Shown piece after piece: positions 55,127-64,000 of a stretch of DNA of 64,000 nt. Under the pieces are notes generated by a model. That model searched no databases. It was not told the DNA's origin and saw nothing but the letters and a program-made list of their open reading frames with translations. Source of the DNA: Mycolicibacterium sp. TY81 (GTDB lineage: Bacteria; Actinomycetota; Actinomycetes; Mycobacteriales; Mycobacteriaceae); contig NZ_AP023362.1 of assembly GCF_018326285.1 (NCBI RefSeq), positions 1,116,001-1,180,000 of the forward strand, read 5' to 3'. Position 1 is the stretch's first letter. Every line of letters starts with the position of its first letter. The position numbers and the translations under genes were made by a program.

Positions 55127-55453
55127 TCATCCGATAGCGGCCCGGCCGTAGTTGTCCGCGTAGGCATTCGCGACTCCGGGCAGGATCTCGACGATGGCGA
55201 AATACCGGTCCCACAGCGGTGTTTCGCGCAGCTCTTCGACCGCCAGCTCGTACTCGTGCGGGTCGGCGGCCGTCAGCATCCAGACATCGGTGACCCGGGC
55301 GGTGTAGAACTCCGTGTCGTACCACGTGAAGTTGACCGACTTGTGGCGGTCGAGGATCGGCTGCAGATGCAGGGTGAGTTCGTCGAACCGTTTGGCGACC
55401 GGGAAACCGAGCCACTCGGGATTCGTCTTGACCAACATGAAAACCGTGAACAT
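55127..55453 (-). CDS. Darcynin-like small protein, function unknown
   Basis: A 108-residue protein (MFTVFMLVKTNPEWLGFPVA start, LTLHLQPILDRHKSVNFTWYDTEFYTARVTDVWML, LRETPLWDRYFAIVEILPG). It fits the darcynin family, a ferredoxin-like alpha/beta fold of unknown role. GAACGAGGTTCACC precedes the ATG. The next 178 bases up to the glnA1 terminator hold no gene, only a short 7-bp inverted repeat (CGCGAGC / GCTCGCG, 55545-55564). Confidence 0.7.
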   Translation of the reverse strand: MFTVFMLVKTNPEWLGFPVAKRFDELTLHLQPILDRHKSVNFTWYDTEFYTARVTDVWMLTAADPHEYELAVEELRETPLWDRYFAIVEILPGVANAYADNYGRAAIG

Positions 55454-55631
55454 GGGTGAACCTCGTTCTCTCGCTTGTGAATAGGGCTGGAGAGAAACGA
55501 AAAGGCCAACGAATCTCTCCGTTGACCTGTGAGGTTGTCAGCACCGCGAGCAGCGACGCTCGCGATGGTTAGGCTACCGTACTTGTTCGTGGTGGGCAAG
55601 CGGGCACCCCCGACGTCGTCACCCCGATACA

Positions 55632-55665
55632 GAACTGCCCCTCTCCCGGAGGAGAGGGGCAGTTC
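55632..55665 (-). terminator. glnA1 terminator hairpin
   Basis: GAACTGCCCCTCTCC and GGAGAGGGGCAGTTC are perfect 15-base arms around the loop CGGA. It lies 13 bases after the glnA1 stop. Strong GC stem with little U-tract, as usual in mycobacteria. Confidence 0.85.
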
Positions 55666-55678
55666 GTGTGCTCGCGAC

Positions 55679-57115
55679 TCAGCAGTCGTAGTAGAGCGAG
55701 AACTCGTACGGGTGAGGGCGAATCTGCACCGGCAGGATCTCGTTCTCGCGCTTGTACGAGATCCAGGTCTCGATCAGGTCCTCGGTGAACACGCCACCCT
55801 CGGTGAGGTAGTCGTGGTCTTCCTCGAGCTTGTCGATGACGCTGGCCAGCGAGGTCGGGGCCTGCGGGATGTTGGCGGCCTCGTCCGGCGGCAGCTCGTA
55901 GAGGTCCTTGTCGACCGGGGCCAGCGGCTCGATCTTCTTCTTGATGCCGTCGATACCGGCCATGAGCATCGCCGAGAAGGCCAGGTACGGGTTGCCCGAG
56001 CTGTCCGGGCAACGGAACTCGAGGCGCTTGGCCTTCGGGTTGTTGCCGGTGATCGGGATACGCACACACGCCGAGCGGTTGCGCTGGCTGTACACCAGGT
56101 TGATCGGGGCCTCGTAGCCCGGCACCAGACGCTTGTAGGAGTTCACCGTCGGGTTGGTGAACGCCAGCAGCGACGGGGCGTGGTGCAGGATGCCGCCGAT
56201 GTAGTGGCGTGCCATGTCGGACAGGCCCGCGTAGCCGGACTCGTCGTGGAACAGCGGCTTGCCGTCCTTCCACAGCGACTGGTGGGCGTGCATGCCCGAG
56301 CCGTTGTCGCCGAACAGCGGCTTCGGCATGAAGGTGACGGTCTTGCCGTTCGCCCACGCGGTGTTCTTGATGATGTACTTGAACAGCAGCACGTCATCGG
56401 CCGCGGCGAGCAGCGTGTCGAACTTGTAGTTGATCTCGGCCTGGCCGGCGGTGCCCACCTCGTGGTGGCCGCGCTCCAGGGTGAACCCGGCGTTGATCAG
56501 GTTGGTCGACATCTCGTCACGCAGGTCGACGTAGTGGTCGTACGGCGCGACGGGGAAGTAGCCACCCTTGGGGCGGACCTTGTAGCCGCGGTTGGGGGAG
56601 CCGTCGGCCTCGTAGGGCTCGCCGCTGTTCCACCAGCCCGACTCGGAGTCGACTTCGTAGAACGTGCCGTTGATCTTCGAGTCGAAGGCGACGGAGTCGA
56701 AGATGTAGAACTCGGCCTCGGCACCGAAGTAGGCGGTGTCGGCGATGCCGGTGCTCTTCAGGTAGTTCTCGGCCTTGCGTGCGACGTTGCGCGGGTCACG
56801 GGAGTAGGCCTCACGCGTGAACGGGTCGTGCACGAAGAAGTTCAGGTTCAGCGTCTTGGCGGCGCGGAACGGGTCGATGCGCGCGGTATTGGCGTCCGGC
56901 AGCAGCATCATGTCGGACTCGTGGATGGACTGGAAGCCGCGCACGGACGAACCGTCGAACGCGAGGCCGTCTTCGAAAACGCTCTCGTCGAAAGCCGAAG
57001 CCGGGATCGAGAAGTGCTGGACAACACCAGGCAGATCGCAGAAACGGATGTCGACGTACTCGACGTTCTCGTCCTTGATCAGCTTGAAAATGTCGTCAGA
57101 CGTCTTTTCTGCCAC
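55679..57115 (-). CDS. glnA1: Glutamine synthetase GlnA1 (type I beta)
   Basis: A 478-residue main glutamine synthetase, making glutamine from glutamate, ammonia and ATP as a dodecamer. Motifs: [58 protein letters not shown] and [25 protein letters not shown]. The adenylylation loop [18 protein letters not shown] keeps the Tyr modified by GlnE. GTG start with AAAGGAG upstream. Length equals M. tuberculosis GlnA1. The 168-base gap to the divergent RDD gene holds both promoters; no clear GlnR box was found by eye. Confidence 0.96.
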   Translation of the reverse strand: MAEKTSDDIFKLIKDENVEYVDIRFCDLPGVVQHFSIPASAFDESVFEDGLAFDGSSVRGFQSIHESDMMLLPDANTARIDPFRAAKTLNLNFFVHDPFTREAYSRDPRNVARKAENYLKSTGIADTAYFGAEAEFYIFDSVAFDSKINGTFYEVDSESGWWNSGEPYEADGSPNRGYKVRPKGGYFPVAPYDHYVDLRDEMSTNLINAGFTLERGHHEVGTAGQAEINYKFDTLLAAADDVLLFKYIIKNTAWANGKTVTFMPKPLFGDNGSGMHAHQSLWKDGKPLFHDESGYAGLSDMARHYIGGILHHAPSLLAFTNPTVNSYKRLVPGYEAPINLVYSQRNRSACVRIPITGNNPKAKRLEFRCPDSSGNPYLAFSAMLMAGIDGIKKKIEPLAPVDKDLYELPPDEAANIPQAPTSLASVIDKLEEDHDYLTEGGVFTEDLIETWISYKRENEILPVQIRPHPYEFSLYYDC

Positions 57116-57283
57116 GTAAGTGATCTCCTTTACTGGTGTTACCCGCGGTTGAACCTAGGGACACGATGTTGCACGCCAATCAACCGTATGTTTCGCGGAC
57201 GTTACGCGATCGGTGGTTCCTGGAACCGTGGACCACCCGCCGCGCGGTTCGGTTGCATGAGCGCGCACGCCTATCCTGACACC

Positions 57284-57775
57284 ATGGCAGGTGCTGATGA
57301 ATTCCGGCTCGGTTCGTGGCTGTCCGGGCCCGAATCGCAGCGCCCCGTTGATGACTCCACATACCCGGGTAAAGCCCTCGGCCTGCCGGAAACCGGCCCG
57401 GGTTCCCTCGCCCGATTCGGGCGCCGCTTCGCCGCGTTGTTGGTGGACTGGCTGATCTGCTACGGCCTCGGCACCCTGAGTGTGGTGTTCGGCGGATTGA
57501 GCGAATACGAATACCAGTACGTCTGGCACGGCACACCCGCGGTGATCGCCTGGGTCGTCGTCGGCACGGTGTCGGTGCGGCTCTTCACCTTCACGCCGGG
57601 CCAGTTCGCACTGGGGCTGCGGGTCGTGTCCGTCGGCCGGAGCCAGTACGTCGGCCTCGGCCGCGCCTTCGTCCGCATGCTGCTCGTGCTGCTGGCCGTG
57701 CCCGCGCTGTTCACCGATGCCGACGGCCGCGGGCTACAGGACCGGCTGACCAACACCGCCGTCCTGCGCCGCTGA
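57284..57775 (+). CDS. RDD-family membrane protein
   Basis: A 163-residue protein. After a ~45-residue hydrophilic lead comes the RDD domain: GRRFAALLVDWLICYGLGTLSVVFGG, then AVIAWVVVGTVSVRLFTFTPGQFALGLRVVSV and VGLGRAFVRMLLVLLAVPALFTDADGRGLQDRLTNTAVLRR. Three membrane helices. RDD proteins may act in ion or solute transport; unproven here. Syntenic with Rv2219A. ATG 57284 is selected; further upstream the frame runs antisense to glnA1 and is not coding. Confidence 0.85.
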   Translation: MAGADEFRLGSWLSGPESQRPVDDSTYPGKALGLPETGPGSLARFGRRFAALLVDWLICYGLGTLSVVFGGLSEYEYQYVWHGTPAVIAWVVVGTVSVRLFTFTPGQFALGLRVVSVGRSQYVGLGRAFVRMLLVLLAVPALFTDADGRGLQDRLTNTAVLRR

Positions 57776-57780
57776 CCAAA

Positions 57781-57814
57781 GCGATTTGTGCACGATTTTC
57801 CGCGGTCAGCGCGG
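57781..57814. terminator. Left half of an IS-split terminator palindrome
   Basis: Before insertion, GCGATTTGTGCACGATTTTC plus CGCG (57781-57804), the loop GTCAG and the complementary CGCGG plus AAAATCGTGCACAAATCGC formed a perfect 24-base-arm hairpin between the convergent RDD and DUF4191 genes. The distal 19 bases of the right arm now lie at 59163-59181. What remains here is a short CCGCG-GTCAG-CGCGG stem. Confidence 0.75.
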
Positions 57815-59146
57815 TGTTCTGTTTCGGGACATCGCTGACACATGGATGTCTCGGGACATCGCTGACACCTGAGTGAGGTTGTGGACCCATCGTGGTTCAT
57901 GGCCCAGAAGGTGACGGCGATGGATATTCGTGCCGCGACGGCGTTGGCCGGGCAGGTCGAGAATGTGGCGGCGTTCTGCCGGGATCAGCAGATCAGTCGG
58001 CAGACGTTCTACAAGTGGCGAAAACGGTTCGGGCAGCTGGGGCTGGCCGGACTCGAACAGCGGTCACGTCGGCCGATGTCGTGTCCCGGACAGACCGCGG
58101 CCGCGGTCGAGGAGCTGGTGCTGCGCCGCCGCAAAGAACTGTTGGAGGCCGGCCGGGATCACGGCGCGCACTCGATCCACTGGACCCTGCAGCGTGAGGG
58201 CCATGCTGATGTGCCTGCACCGGCCACGATCTGGCGGATCCTGACTCGCCATGGTGCGATCACCCCGCAGCCGCGTAAACGCCCCAAGTCAGCGACCAAA
58301 CGGTTTGTCTTCGATCGCCCGAACGACTGCTGGCAATCAGACTGGACCGAATGGGCACTGACCGACGGCACCGCGGTGGCCATTGCGGGCAGCCTTGATG
58401 ATCATTCTCGCTACCTGGTCGGGTTGGCCGCCGCGGCCGGGCCCGGCACCGGTGAGTTGGTGTGGTCGGTGGTGCTGGCCGGTATCGGTGAGTGTGGGAT
58501 TCCGTCAATGTCGTTGTCGGACAACGGACTGATGTACACCGGGCGGCGGCTCGGGTTTGAAACGACGTTCGAGGCCAACCTACGCGCCCTGGGAGTCAAA
58601 ACGATCAACTCCACTCCCTATCACCCGCAGACCTGCGGCAAGATCGAGCGGTTCTGGCAGACCCTCAAAAAGTGGCTCCACGCGCACCCCACCCCGGACA
58701 CGGTCGCTGATCTCGACGATCTGCTCGAGGCGTTCCGACACTTCTACAACCACCAACGACCACACCGAGCACTCGGCGGAGCCACTCCCGCAGAGGCTTT
58801 CGCCGCCACCGAACGCGCCCGCCCCGCCGACCGGCCCTTGCCGGCCCCGGTGTTCGTCACCACCGGCACCGTCAACGACACCACCGGTCGGGTGTTCGTG
58901 CCGCCCTACGTCATCAACGTCGGCCGGTACTGGGCTGGGCACCACTGCGACTGCATCCGCGACGGCGACCACATCGCCATCTTCAGCGGCACCACCTTGA
59001 TCCGCGCACTCACCGCCGACCCAACCCGCCGCTACCAGCCCGGCGACAAAACCACGCGAACCTACCGCACCCGCGCACCCAAACCCGCACACTGACTGTC
59101 AGCGATGTCCCGAGACATAAGTGTCAGCGATGTCCCGAGACACCAC
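57815..59146 (+). mobile_element. IS481-family insertion sequence in a terminator loop
   Basis: A 1332-base element flanked by an exact 16-base duplication (57799-57814 and 59147-59162, TCCGCGGTCAGCGCGG). Each end bears two copies of a 16-17 base motif, CGGGACATCGCTGACAC: 57825-57841 and 57852-57868 at the left, and in reverse at 59097-59112 and 59121-59137 at the right. These doublets are likely transposase-binding sites. Confidence 0.88.
57881..59095 (+). CDS. IS481-family transposase
   Basis: An intact 404-residue DDE transposase. N-terminal HTH (NVAAFCRDQQISRQTFYKWRKRFGQLGLAGLEQRSRRP), then the rve core: DCWQSDWTEWAL (Asp), SLSDNGLMYTG (Asp), HPQTCGKIERFWQTLKKWL (Glu), and NHQRPHRALGGATPAEAF. 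The C-terminal ~90 residues form a beta domain. GTG 57881 is listed; ATG 57899 is possible. Confidence 0.92.
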   Translation: MDPSWFMAQKVTAMDIRAATALAGQVENVAAFCRDQQISRQTFYKWRKRFGQLGLAGLEQRSRRPMSCPGQTAAAVEELVLRRRKELLEAGRDHGAHSIHWTLQREGHADVPAPATIWRILTRHGAITPQPRKRPKSATKRFVFDRPNDCWQSDWTEWALTDGTAVAIAGSLDDHSRYLVGLAAAAGPGTGELVWSVVLAGIGECGIPSMSLSDNGLMYTGRRLGFETTFEANLRALGVKTINSTPYHPQTCGKIERFWQTLKKWLHAHPTPDTVADLDDLLEAFRHFYNHQRPHRALGGATPAEAFAATERARPADRPLPAPVFVTTGTVNDTTGRVFVPPYVINVGRYWAGHHCDCIRDGDHIAIFSGTTLIRALTADPTRRYQPGDKTTRTYRTRAPKPAH

Positions 59147-59162
59147 TCCGCGGTCAGCGCGG

Positions 59163-59181
59163 AAAATCGTGCACAAATCGC
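59163..59181. terminator. Right half of the IS-split terminator palindrome
   Basis: AAAATCGTGCACAAATCGC complements the first 19 bases of the left half (57781-57799). It begins 10 bases beyond the DUF4191 stop codon, so it served both convergent genes. Confidence 0.75.
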
Positions 59182-59191
59182 AGGGGGCGGG

Positions 59192-59947
59192 CTACTTGCG
59201 ACGCGCGGTGCGCTGCATGCCCTTCATCTTGGCGCCCGCGGGCAGCGGGCCCTTGGGCAGGCCGCCGGGGCCCAGCTTGGTACCGAGGGCGGCCAGACGG
59301 GACTCGAGCGCGTCCATCTGCTTGGTGGTGATGTTGGCGGGCAGCTTGGTCAGGTGCCGTTCCAGCTTGGCCAGCGGCACCTGGTCCTCTTCGTTGCCGA
59401 CCACGATGGTGTAGATCGGCACCTCGCCGACCAGTCGTGCGGTGCGCTTCTTCTCCTGCGCCAGAAGCGGTTTCAGGCGCTGCGGCGAACCCTCGCCGAC
59501 GAAGATCACACCCGGCCGGCCGACCACGCGGTGCACGGCATCGAAGCTGCCGGTGGCGGCGACGCCCTGCGTGACGCGCCACTGGCCGCGCATGTTGTCC
59601 AGTGCCCAGGCCGCCGCGCCGGTCTGGCCGTCAGCCTTGCTGTAGACCGACTTCTGCGCGCGTCGGCCGAAGATGATGAACGCGACCAGCGCGCCGAGCA
59701 GCACACCCAGGATGGGCAGCGTGATCCAGCTGAAGATGCCGCCGGAGTACGCGGCCATCGCGACGGCGAGGCCCACGATCAGGACGAACGCGCCGATCAT
59801 GTACGGCAGCAGCCGCTTGTCCTCTTTGCGCTGAATCTGGAACGCCTGCCAGAGCTGGGCGCGGCGCTGCTTCGAAGCGGCCTTGCGCGCCGCCTTCGCC
59901 TCGGCCTTCGCGGCCTTCACAGCGGCAGGATTGGTGGTCTTCGCCAT
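59192..59947 (-). CDS. DUF4191 membrane protein
   Basis: A 251-residue protein. A Lys/Ala-rich helical N-terminus (~1-45), two membrane helices (~48-68 YMIGAFVLIVGLAVAMAAYSG and ~73-93 ITLPILGVLLGALVAFIIFG), then a cytoplasmic domain (AWALDNMRGQWRVTQGVAATGSFDAVHRVVGRPGVIFVGEG) and a basic Gly/Pro tail. Syntenic with Rv2219. Function unknown; it follows lipA on the same strand with a 15-base gap. Confidence 0.85.
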   Translation of the reverse strand: MAKTTNPAAVKAAKAEAKAARKAASKQRRAQLWQAFQIQRKEDKRLLPYMIGAFVLIVGLAVAMAAYSGGIFSWITLPILGVLLGALVAFIIFGRRAQKSVYSKADGQTGAAAWALDNMRGQWRVTQGVAATGSFDAVHRVVGRPGVIFVGEGSPQRLKPLLAQEKKRTARLVGEVPIYTIVVGNEEDQVPLAKLERHLTKLPANITTKQMDALESRLAALGTKLGPGGLPKGPLPAGAKMKGMQRTARRK

Positions 59948-59962
59948 GCCACCAGGATAGAT

Positions 59963-60895
59963 TCAGGAAACCGGTGGCCGTAACCGGGCAGCCTGGGCGT
60001 ACAGCTTGCCGGCCCGGTAGGACGACCGGACCAGCGGTCCGGCCAGGACACCGGCGAACCCGAGACCCTCGGCGAACTGCTGGTGCTCGACGAATTCCTC
60101 CGGTCGCACCCACCGCTCGACGGGGTGGTGCCGCGGCGACGGACGCAGGTACTGCGTGATGGTGACGATGTCGCAGCCCGCGTCGTACAGGTCCTGCAGG
60201 GCCACCCGGATCTCCTCGGGCGTCTCACCCATACCCAGGATCAGGTTGCTCTTGGTCACCAGGCCGTAGTCGCGGGCGGCGGTGATGACGCCGAGGCTGC
60301 GCTCGTAGCGGAACGCCGGGCGGATGCGCTTGAAGATGCGCGGCACGGTTTCGACGTTGTGCGCGAACACTTCTGGACGTGAGTCGAAGACCTCTTCGAG
60401 CAGTGCGGGCACACCGTTGAAGTCGGGCGCCAGCAGCTCGACACCGGTGTTCGGGTTGAGCGCGTGGATCTGGCGGACGGTCTCGGCGTACAGCCAGGCG
60501 CCGCCGTCGGGCAGGTCGTCGCGGGCCACGCCGGTGATGGTGGAGTACCGCAGGCCCATAGTGTGCACGCTCTCGGCCACCCGGCGCGGCTCGTCCCGGT
60601 CCAGGTCGGCGGGCTTGCCGGTGTCGATCTGGCAGAAGTCGCAGCGGCGGGTGCACTGCTCGCCACCGATCAGGAAGGTGGCCTCGCGGTCCTCCCAGCA
60701 TTCGTAGATGTTGGGGCAGCCGGCCTCTTCGCAGACGGTGTGCAGGCCCTCGCGCTTGACCAGGCTCTTGAGGTCCTTGTACTCCGGGCCCATCTTGAGC
60801 TTGGTCTTGATCCACGGCGGCTTGCGCTCGATGGGCGTCTCCGCGTTGCGGACCTCCAGGCGGAGCAGCTTGCGGTTACCGGGATCAACGCTCAT
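59963..60895 (-). CDS. lipA: Lipoyl synthase LipA
   Basis: A 310-residue radical-SAM enzyme that inserts sulfur at C6 and C8 of protein-bound octanoyl groups. The auxiliary cluster motif [12 protein letters not shown] and the radical-SAM motif [11 protein letters not shown] supply six cysteines. The C-terminal RSSYRAGKL holds the conserved RSSY. Start ATG 60895; it overlaps the lipB stop by 4 bases. It acts on the E2 lipoyl domains encoded at the window's right end. Confidence 0.96.
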   Translation of the reverse strand: MSVDPGNRKLLRLEVRNAETPIERKPPWIKTKLKMGPEYKDLKSLVKREGLHTVCEEAGCPNIYECWEDREATFLIGGEQCTRRCDFCQIDTGKPADLDRDEPRRVAESVHTMGLRYSTITGVARDDLPDGGAWLYAETVRQIHALNPNTGVELLAPDFNGVPALLEEVFDSRPEVFAHNVETVPRIFKRIRPAFRYERSLGVITAARDYGLVTKSNLILGMGETPEEIRVALQDLYDAGCDIVTITQYLRPSPRHHPVERWVRPEEFVEHQQFAEGLGFAGVLAGPLVRSSYRAGKLYAQAARLRPPVS

Positions 60896-61584
60896 GGTGT
60901 CGATGTTAGTGCCGCGGCGCCGAGCGCCTTGACGGACGGAGCGCCGAGTACCTCGCACACTGCCTCGGCCACCCGGTCGATGACGTCCTCGGGCGTGATC
61001 TCGCGGCCCAACTCCTTCGTCAGCGACGTGACGCCCGCATCGGCGATGCCGCACGGGACGATGCCGCCGAACGCCGTCAGGTCGCAGTTGCAGTTCAGCG
61101 AGAAGCCGTGCAGCGTCGTGCCGCGGGCGACGCGGATGCCGATGGCGGCGATCTTGCGTTCGGGCCGCAGGTCGTCGGCCGGCAGCCAGACACCGGACCG
61201 GCCGTCCACCCGGATGGTCTGCAGGCCCAGGTCGCCGCACACCGTCATCAGCGCATCCTCGAGCAGCCGAACGAATCTCACGACGTCGAGCGGCTGTGCC
61301 AGGCCGATGATCGGGTAGCCCACCAGCTGCCCGGGGCCGTGCCAGGTGATCTTGCCGCCGCGGTCGGTGTCGATGACGGGGGTGCCGTCGACCGGCCGCT
61401 CGTGCGGTTCGGTGCGGCGGCCGGCGGTGTAGACGGGCGGATGCTCGAGCAGCAGCAGCGTGTCGTTGCCGCGCTCGTCGGAGCGGGCGGCGGCGAGCTC
61501 GCGCTGCAGCTCCCAGGCGTCGTTGTAGTCGATGGTGCCGAGGCGGCGCACGTCGATCGGGCCGCAGGCAGATCGGATCGTCAC
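60892..61584 (-). CDS. lipB: Octanoyltransferase LipB
   Basis: A 230-residue enzyme that moves octanoyl from ACP to lipoyl domains. Motifs: [38 protein letters not shown] (RGG and the GPGQ/H motif), [45 protein letters not shown] with the catalytic Lys and Cys. GTG start. Last ~30 residues extend beyond the usual domain. Confidence 0.95.
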   Translation of the reverse strand: MTIRSACGPIDVRRLGTIDYNDAWELQRELAAARSDERGNDTLLLLEHPPVYTAGRRTEPHERPVDGTPVIDTDRGGKITWHGPGQLVGYPIIGLAQPLDVVRFVRLLEDALMTVCGDLGLQTIRVDGRSGVWLPADDLRPERKIAAIGIRVARGTTLHGFSLNCNCDLTAFGGIVPCGIADAGVTSLTKELGREITPEDVIDRVAEAVCEVLGAPSVKALGAAALTSTP

Positions 61585-61609
61585 TGAACTGACGCTACGC
61601 CTGCCGGAG

Positions 61610-62518
61610 TCAGGCCGCGTTGGGGGCGGTGACGTACGACAGCGCCTCGCCGATGGTCCGCTGGTGGAACTCGAAGCCGGCGTCCTCGAGCGCGGCCGGG
61701 ATGGCCCGCTGGCCGCCGAGCAGTCCCTCCTCGGCGAACTCGCCGAGCGCGGCCCGCAGCGCGAAACCGGGCATCAGCAGCGGGGTGGGGCGGTGCAGTG
61801 CCCGCCCCAGCGCCTCGGTGAACTCGCCATTGGTCACCGGCGCCGGGCCCGTCAGATTCAGCGGGCCGGACAGGTCGTCGTGATTGAGCGCGAACAGCAG
61901 GGCCCGCACCTCGTCCTCGAGCGTGATCCACGGCATGTACTGGCGCCCACTGCCCAGCCGGGCACCGAGGCCGAGCCCGAAGACCGGGCGGAGCCGAGCC
62001 AGCATGCCGCCGGCCGGTGCCAGCACGAGGCCGGTGCGCGCGAGCACGACGCGGACGCCGGCGTCGGCGGCCGGCCGGGTGGCGGCCTCCCAGTCCAGAC
62101 AGAGCCGGGCCAGGAAGCCGGTGCCGGCGGGGGATCGCTCATCGGCGATGCGGTCGCGCGTATCGCCATAGAAGCCAACGGCACTGGCGTTGATGAGCAC
62201 GGGCACCCCGGCGTCGACGACGGCGTCGGTCAGCACCTCGGTCGGGACGATCCGGCTGTCACGCAGGCTCTGCTTGAACGCTCCCGACCAGCGGCGCGCC
62301 CCGATGCTCACGCCGCACAGGTTGACCACGGCATCGACGTCACGCAGCGTGCGCCAGTCGAAGTCGCCGGCGTCGGGGTTCCAGTACACCTCGTCGGCGT
62401 TGGCCGGCTGCCGGCGCACGATGCGCACCACCCGGTGGTCGGTCGCGCGCAGCGCCGACACCAGTGCGGAACCGATGAGTCCCGACGAGCCCGCGATGGC
62501 AATGACCGCGTGCGCCAT
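61610..62518 (-). CDS. TIGR01777-family NAD(P)-binding epimerase-like protein
   Basis: A 302-residue SDR-type protein: [88 protein letters not shown] and the C-terminal DUF1731-like block [38 protein letters not shown]. Role unknown. It lies 4 bases downstream of sucB, in the usual sucB-TIGR01777-lipB-lipA order. Confidence 0.9.
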   Translation of the reverse strand: MAHAVIAIAGSSGLIGSALVSALRATDHRVVRIVRRQPANADEVYWNPDAGDFDWRTLRDVDAVVNLCGVSIGARRWSGAFKQSLRDSRIVPTEVLTDAVVDAGVPVLINASAVGFYGDTRDRIADERSPAGTGFLARLCLDWEAATRPAADAGVRVVLARTGLVLAPAGGMLARLRPVFGLGLGARLGSGRQYMPWITLEDEVRALLFALNHDDLSGPLNLTGPAPVTNGEFTEALGRALHRPTPLLMPGFALRAALGEFAEEGLLGGQRAIPAALEDAGFEFHQRTIGEALSYVTAPNAA

Positions 62519-62522
62519 GGGA

Positions 62523-64000
62523 TTACAGCCCCAGGTCGGCCTCGAACGCACCCTCTTCGAGACGACGTTTGATGGTGGTCACGAACCGTCCGGCGTCGGC
62601 GCCGTCGATCAGGCGGTGGTCGTAGGTCAGCGGCAGGTAGCAGACCGACCGGACACCGATCGACTCGTTGCCGCTCTCGTCCACGACGACGCGCGGCCGC
62701 TTGACGATGGCGCCGGTGCCGAGCATGGCCGCCTGCGGCGGGACCAAGATCGGGGTGTCGAACAGGGCGCCCTGGCTGCCGATGTTGGTGATCGTGAAGG
62801 TGCCACCGGCCAGCTCGTCGGGCCGCAGATTGCCCGAGCGGGCGCGGTCGGCGATGTCGACGATCGCCCGCGCGAGGCCACCGAGGGACAGGTCACCGGC
62901 GTTGTGCACGACCGGCGACAGCAGGCCCTGCTCGGTGTCCACCGCGAAGCCGAGGTGCTCGGCGTCGTAGTAGGTGATCTCCTTGGTTTCCTCGTTGTAG
63001 CTGGCGTTGACGTTCGGGTGGATCTTCAACGCGTCGATCACCGCGCGGGCGATGAACGGCAGGTAGGTCAGGTTCACACCCTCGCGCTCGGCGAACGAGT
63101 TCTTGGCGCGCGCCCGCAGCGAGACGATGCGGGTCATGTCGACCTCGTGGGTCTGCGTCAGCTGCGCCGTGGTCTGCAGCGACTCGCGCGTCTTCTTGGC
63201 CGTGATCTGCCGGATCCGGGTGGCCTTCTGCGTGGTGCCACGCAGGTGCGCCAGGGCCGGAGCCGGTGCGGCGGCCGGGGCCTTCGCCGCCGGAGCTGCG
63301 GGGGCCGGGGCGGACGAAGCGGCGGCAGGTGCGGCCGGGGCCTTGGCGGCCTCCGCCGCGGCGAGCACGTCCTGCTTGCGGATGCGACCACCGACACCGG
63401 TGCCCTGCACCGATGCGAGGTCAACGTTGTTCTCGGCAGCCAACTTTCGCACCAGCGGGGTGACGTACGGGCTGGCGTCGTCCGACGACGACGCGGCCGG
63501 GGCCGCAGCAGCCGGAGCGGCGGGCGCCGGAGCGGCCGGGGCGGGAGCGGGCGCGGGGGGCCGGCGGCGGGGGTCGGTGCGGCCGGAGCCGGGGGAGCCG
63601 GCGGTGGCGTCGGCGCGGCGGCAGGCTCGGGGGCGGGTGCCGGTGCCGGGGCTTCGGGGGCCGGGGCGGCGGCCGGGGCCGAACCGGCGGCACCGATCTT
63701 GGCGAGCTCGCCACCGATGGACACGACGTCGTCCTCGTCGGCGGTGATGGACAGCAGCACGCCGGCGATCGGCGACGGGATTTCGGTGTCGACCTTGTCG
63801 GTGGACACCTCGACCAGGGGCTCGTCGACCTCCACGGAGTCGCCGACCTTCTTGAGCCAGCGGGTCACGGTGCCCTCGGTGACGGACTCGCCGAGCGTCG
63901 GCATCACGATCGAGGTGGCGTCGGTCGCGTCGGAGGCGGCCGGGGCGGGGGCCGATGCGGGTGCCGGCGCGGGAGTTTCGGCGGCCGGAGCCGGGGCTTC
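62523..64000 (-). CDS. sucB: 2-oxoacid dehydrogenase E2 (dihydrolipoamide acyltransferase), partial and frameshifted
   Basis: The 5' end lies beyond the window. Visible: an Ala/Pro linker, a lipoyl domain ([39 protein letters not shown] with the lipoylated Lys), a second long Ala/Pro linker, the E3/E1-binding domain ([30 protein letters not shown]) and the catalytic domain ending [34 protein letters not shown] with the HRxxDG motif. The frame is lost in the linker at the run 63555-63560 (six C on the coding strand); one more C, or two fewer, rejoins the parts. In M. tuberculosis the orthologue is DlaT (Rv2215). Since all domains are intact, a run-length error is likely. Confidence 0.88.
   Translation of the reverse strand, partial: SPGSGRRNSRAGTRIGPRPGRLRRDRRHLDRDADARRVRHRGHRDPLAQEGRRLRGGRRAPGRGVHRQGRHRNPVADRRRAAVHHRRRGRRRVHRWRARQDRCRRFGPGRRPGPRSPGTGTRPRACRRADATAGSPGSGRTDPRRRPPAPAPAPAAPAPAAPAAAAPAASSSDDASPYVTPLVRKLAAENNVDLASVQGTGVGGRIRKQDVLAAAEAAKAPAAPAAASSAPAPAAPAAKAPAAAPAPALAHLRGTTQKATRIRQITAKKTRESLQTTAQLTQTHEVDMTRIVSLRARAKNSFAEREGVNLTYLPFIARAVIDALKIHPNVNASYNEETKEITYYDAEHLGFAVDTEQGLLSPVVHNAGDLSLGGLARAIVDIADRARSGNLRPDELAGGTFTITNIGSQGALFDTPILVPPQAAMLGTGAIVKRPRVVVDESGNESIGVRSVCYLPLTYDHRLIDGADAGRFVTTIKRRLEEGAFEADLGL

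Noticed and set aside
55529..57283. N-terminal extension of the RDD protein through the glnA1 region
   Set aside because: The upstream part is antisense to glnA1; the RDD protein starts at ATG 57284.
57116..57283. GlnR operator upstream of glnA1
   Set aside because: GTTAC-like half-sites occur, but spacing does not fit the known pattern.

Overview
The window is high-GC mycobacterial chromosome, most likely an environmental rapid-grower (Mycolicibacterium type). Support: an Mce-type gene set, DUF732 and CAP exported proteins, an F420/LLM oxidoreductase, a wax-ester/DGAT acyltransferase, Hip1-family proteases, and the order cobD / SURF1-ptpA-HAD / cobC-Nif3-Zn ribbon-RNase H / rnpB / CYTH-CHAD / ECH / panB / WS-DGAT / hip1 pair / glnA2-glnE / glnA1 / RDD / DUF4191 / lipA-lipB / sucB. 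That order is the same neighbourhood as M. tuberculosis Rv2215-Rv2236.

Layout. 1-9.2 kb is accessory metabolism: the tail of an Ig-like/beta-propeller protein, an aldehyde dehydrogenase, a three-gene cobalt thiocyanate-hydrolase/nitrile-hydratase operon in which the ScnB and ScnA parts are fused, a class II aldolase coupled to a fluoroacetate-dehalogenase-like hydrolase, a lipoprotein, a VOC protein and an MpaB-type oxygenase. 9.2-16.2 kb is conserved core (cobD, SURF1, ptpA, HAD, cobC, Nif3-like, zinc ribbon, RNase H/phosphatase). 16.4-23.5 kb is a LuxR regulator followed by a deletion-damaged mce operon: the C-terminal half of MceB, whole MceC, a D/E fusion remnant and whole MceF, then two Mce-associated proteins, a DUF732 protein and a CAP protein. 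23.7-26.3 kb holds a cupin regulator, an FAD oxidoreductase, a methyltransferase and a small membrane protein.

26.3-40.55 kb is the main discovery. The RNase P RNA gene carries a 28-bp sequence at its 3' end that recurs exactly at 40518-40545. Between the two copies lies a 13.8-kb integrated island. It has a tyrosine integrase (cut by an IS21-family element with a clean 5-bp target duplication), an excisionase-like gene, paired putative integrase arm sites at both ends, and relics of at least two cargo genes. Six insertion sequences break it up: one IS256-family element of one type, four IS256-family elements of two other related types (two of them in a head-to-tail pair sharing one 9-bp duplication), and one IS3, besides the IS21. 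Most cargo appears lost by IS-linked deletion.

40.5-64 kb returns to core: CYTH-CHAD protein, enoyl-CoA hydratase and panB facing each other across a perfect 62-bp palindrome, WS/DGAT, two Hip1 paralogues, the glutamine synthetase cluster (glnA2, glnE, glnA1), a thioesterase and LLM pair, and the lipoate and 2-oxoacid dehydrogenase genes lipB, lipA and sucB. GlnE would adenylylate GlnA1, and LipB with LipA would lipoylate the E2 protein encoded beside them. An IS481-family element sits in the loop of the terminator hairpin between the RDD and DUF4191 genes.

Caution: at least eight one-base gains in G or C runs break every larger plus-strand ORF in the island, and the likely essential sucB has a similar run-length break. 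Unpolished homopolymer errors are a serious possibility.
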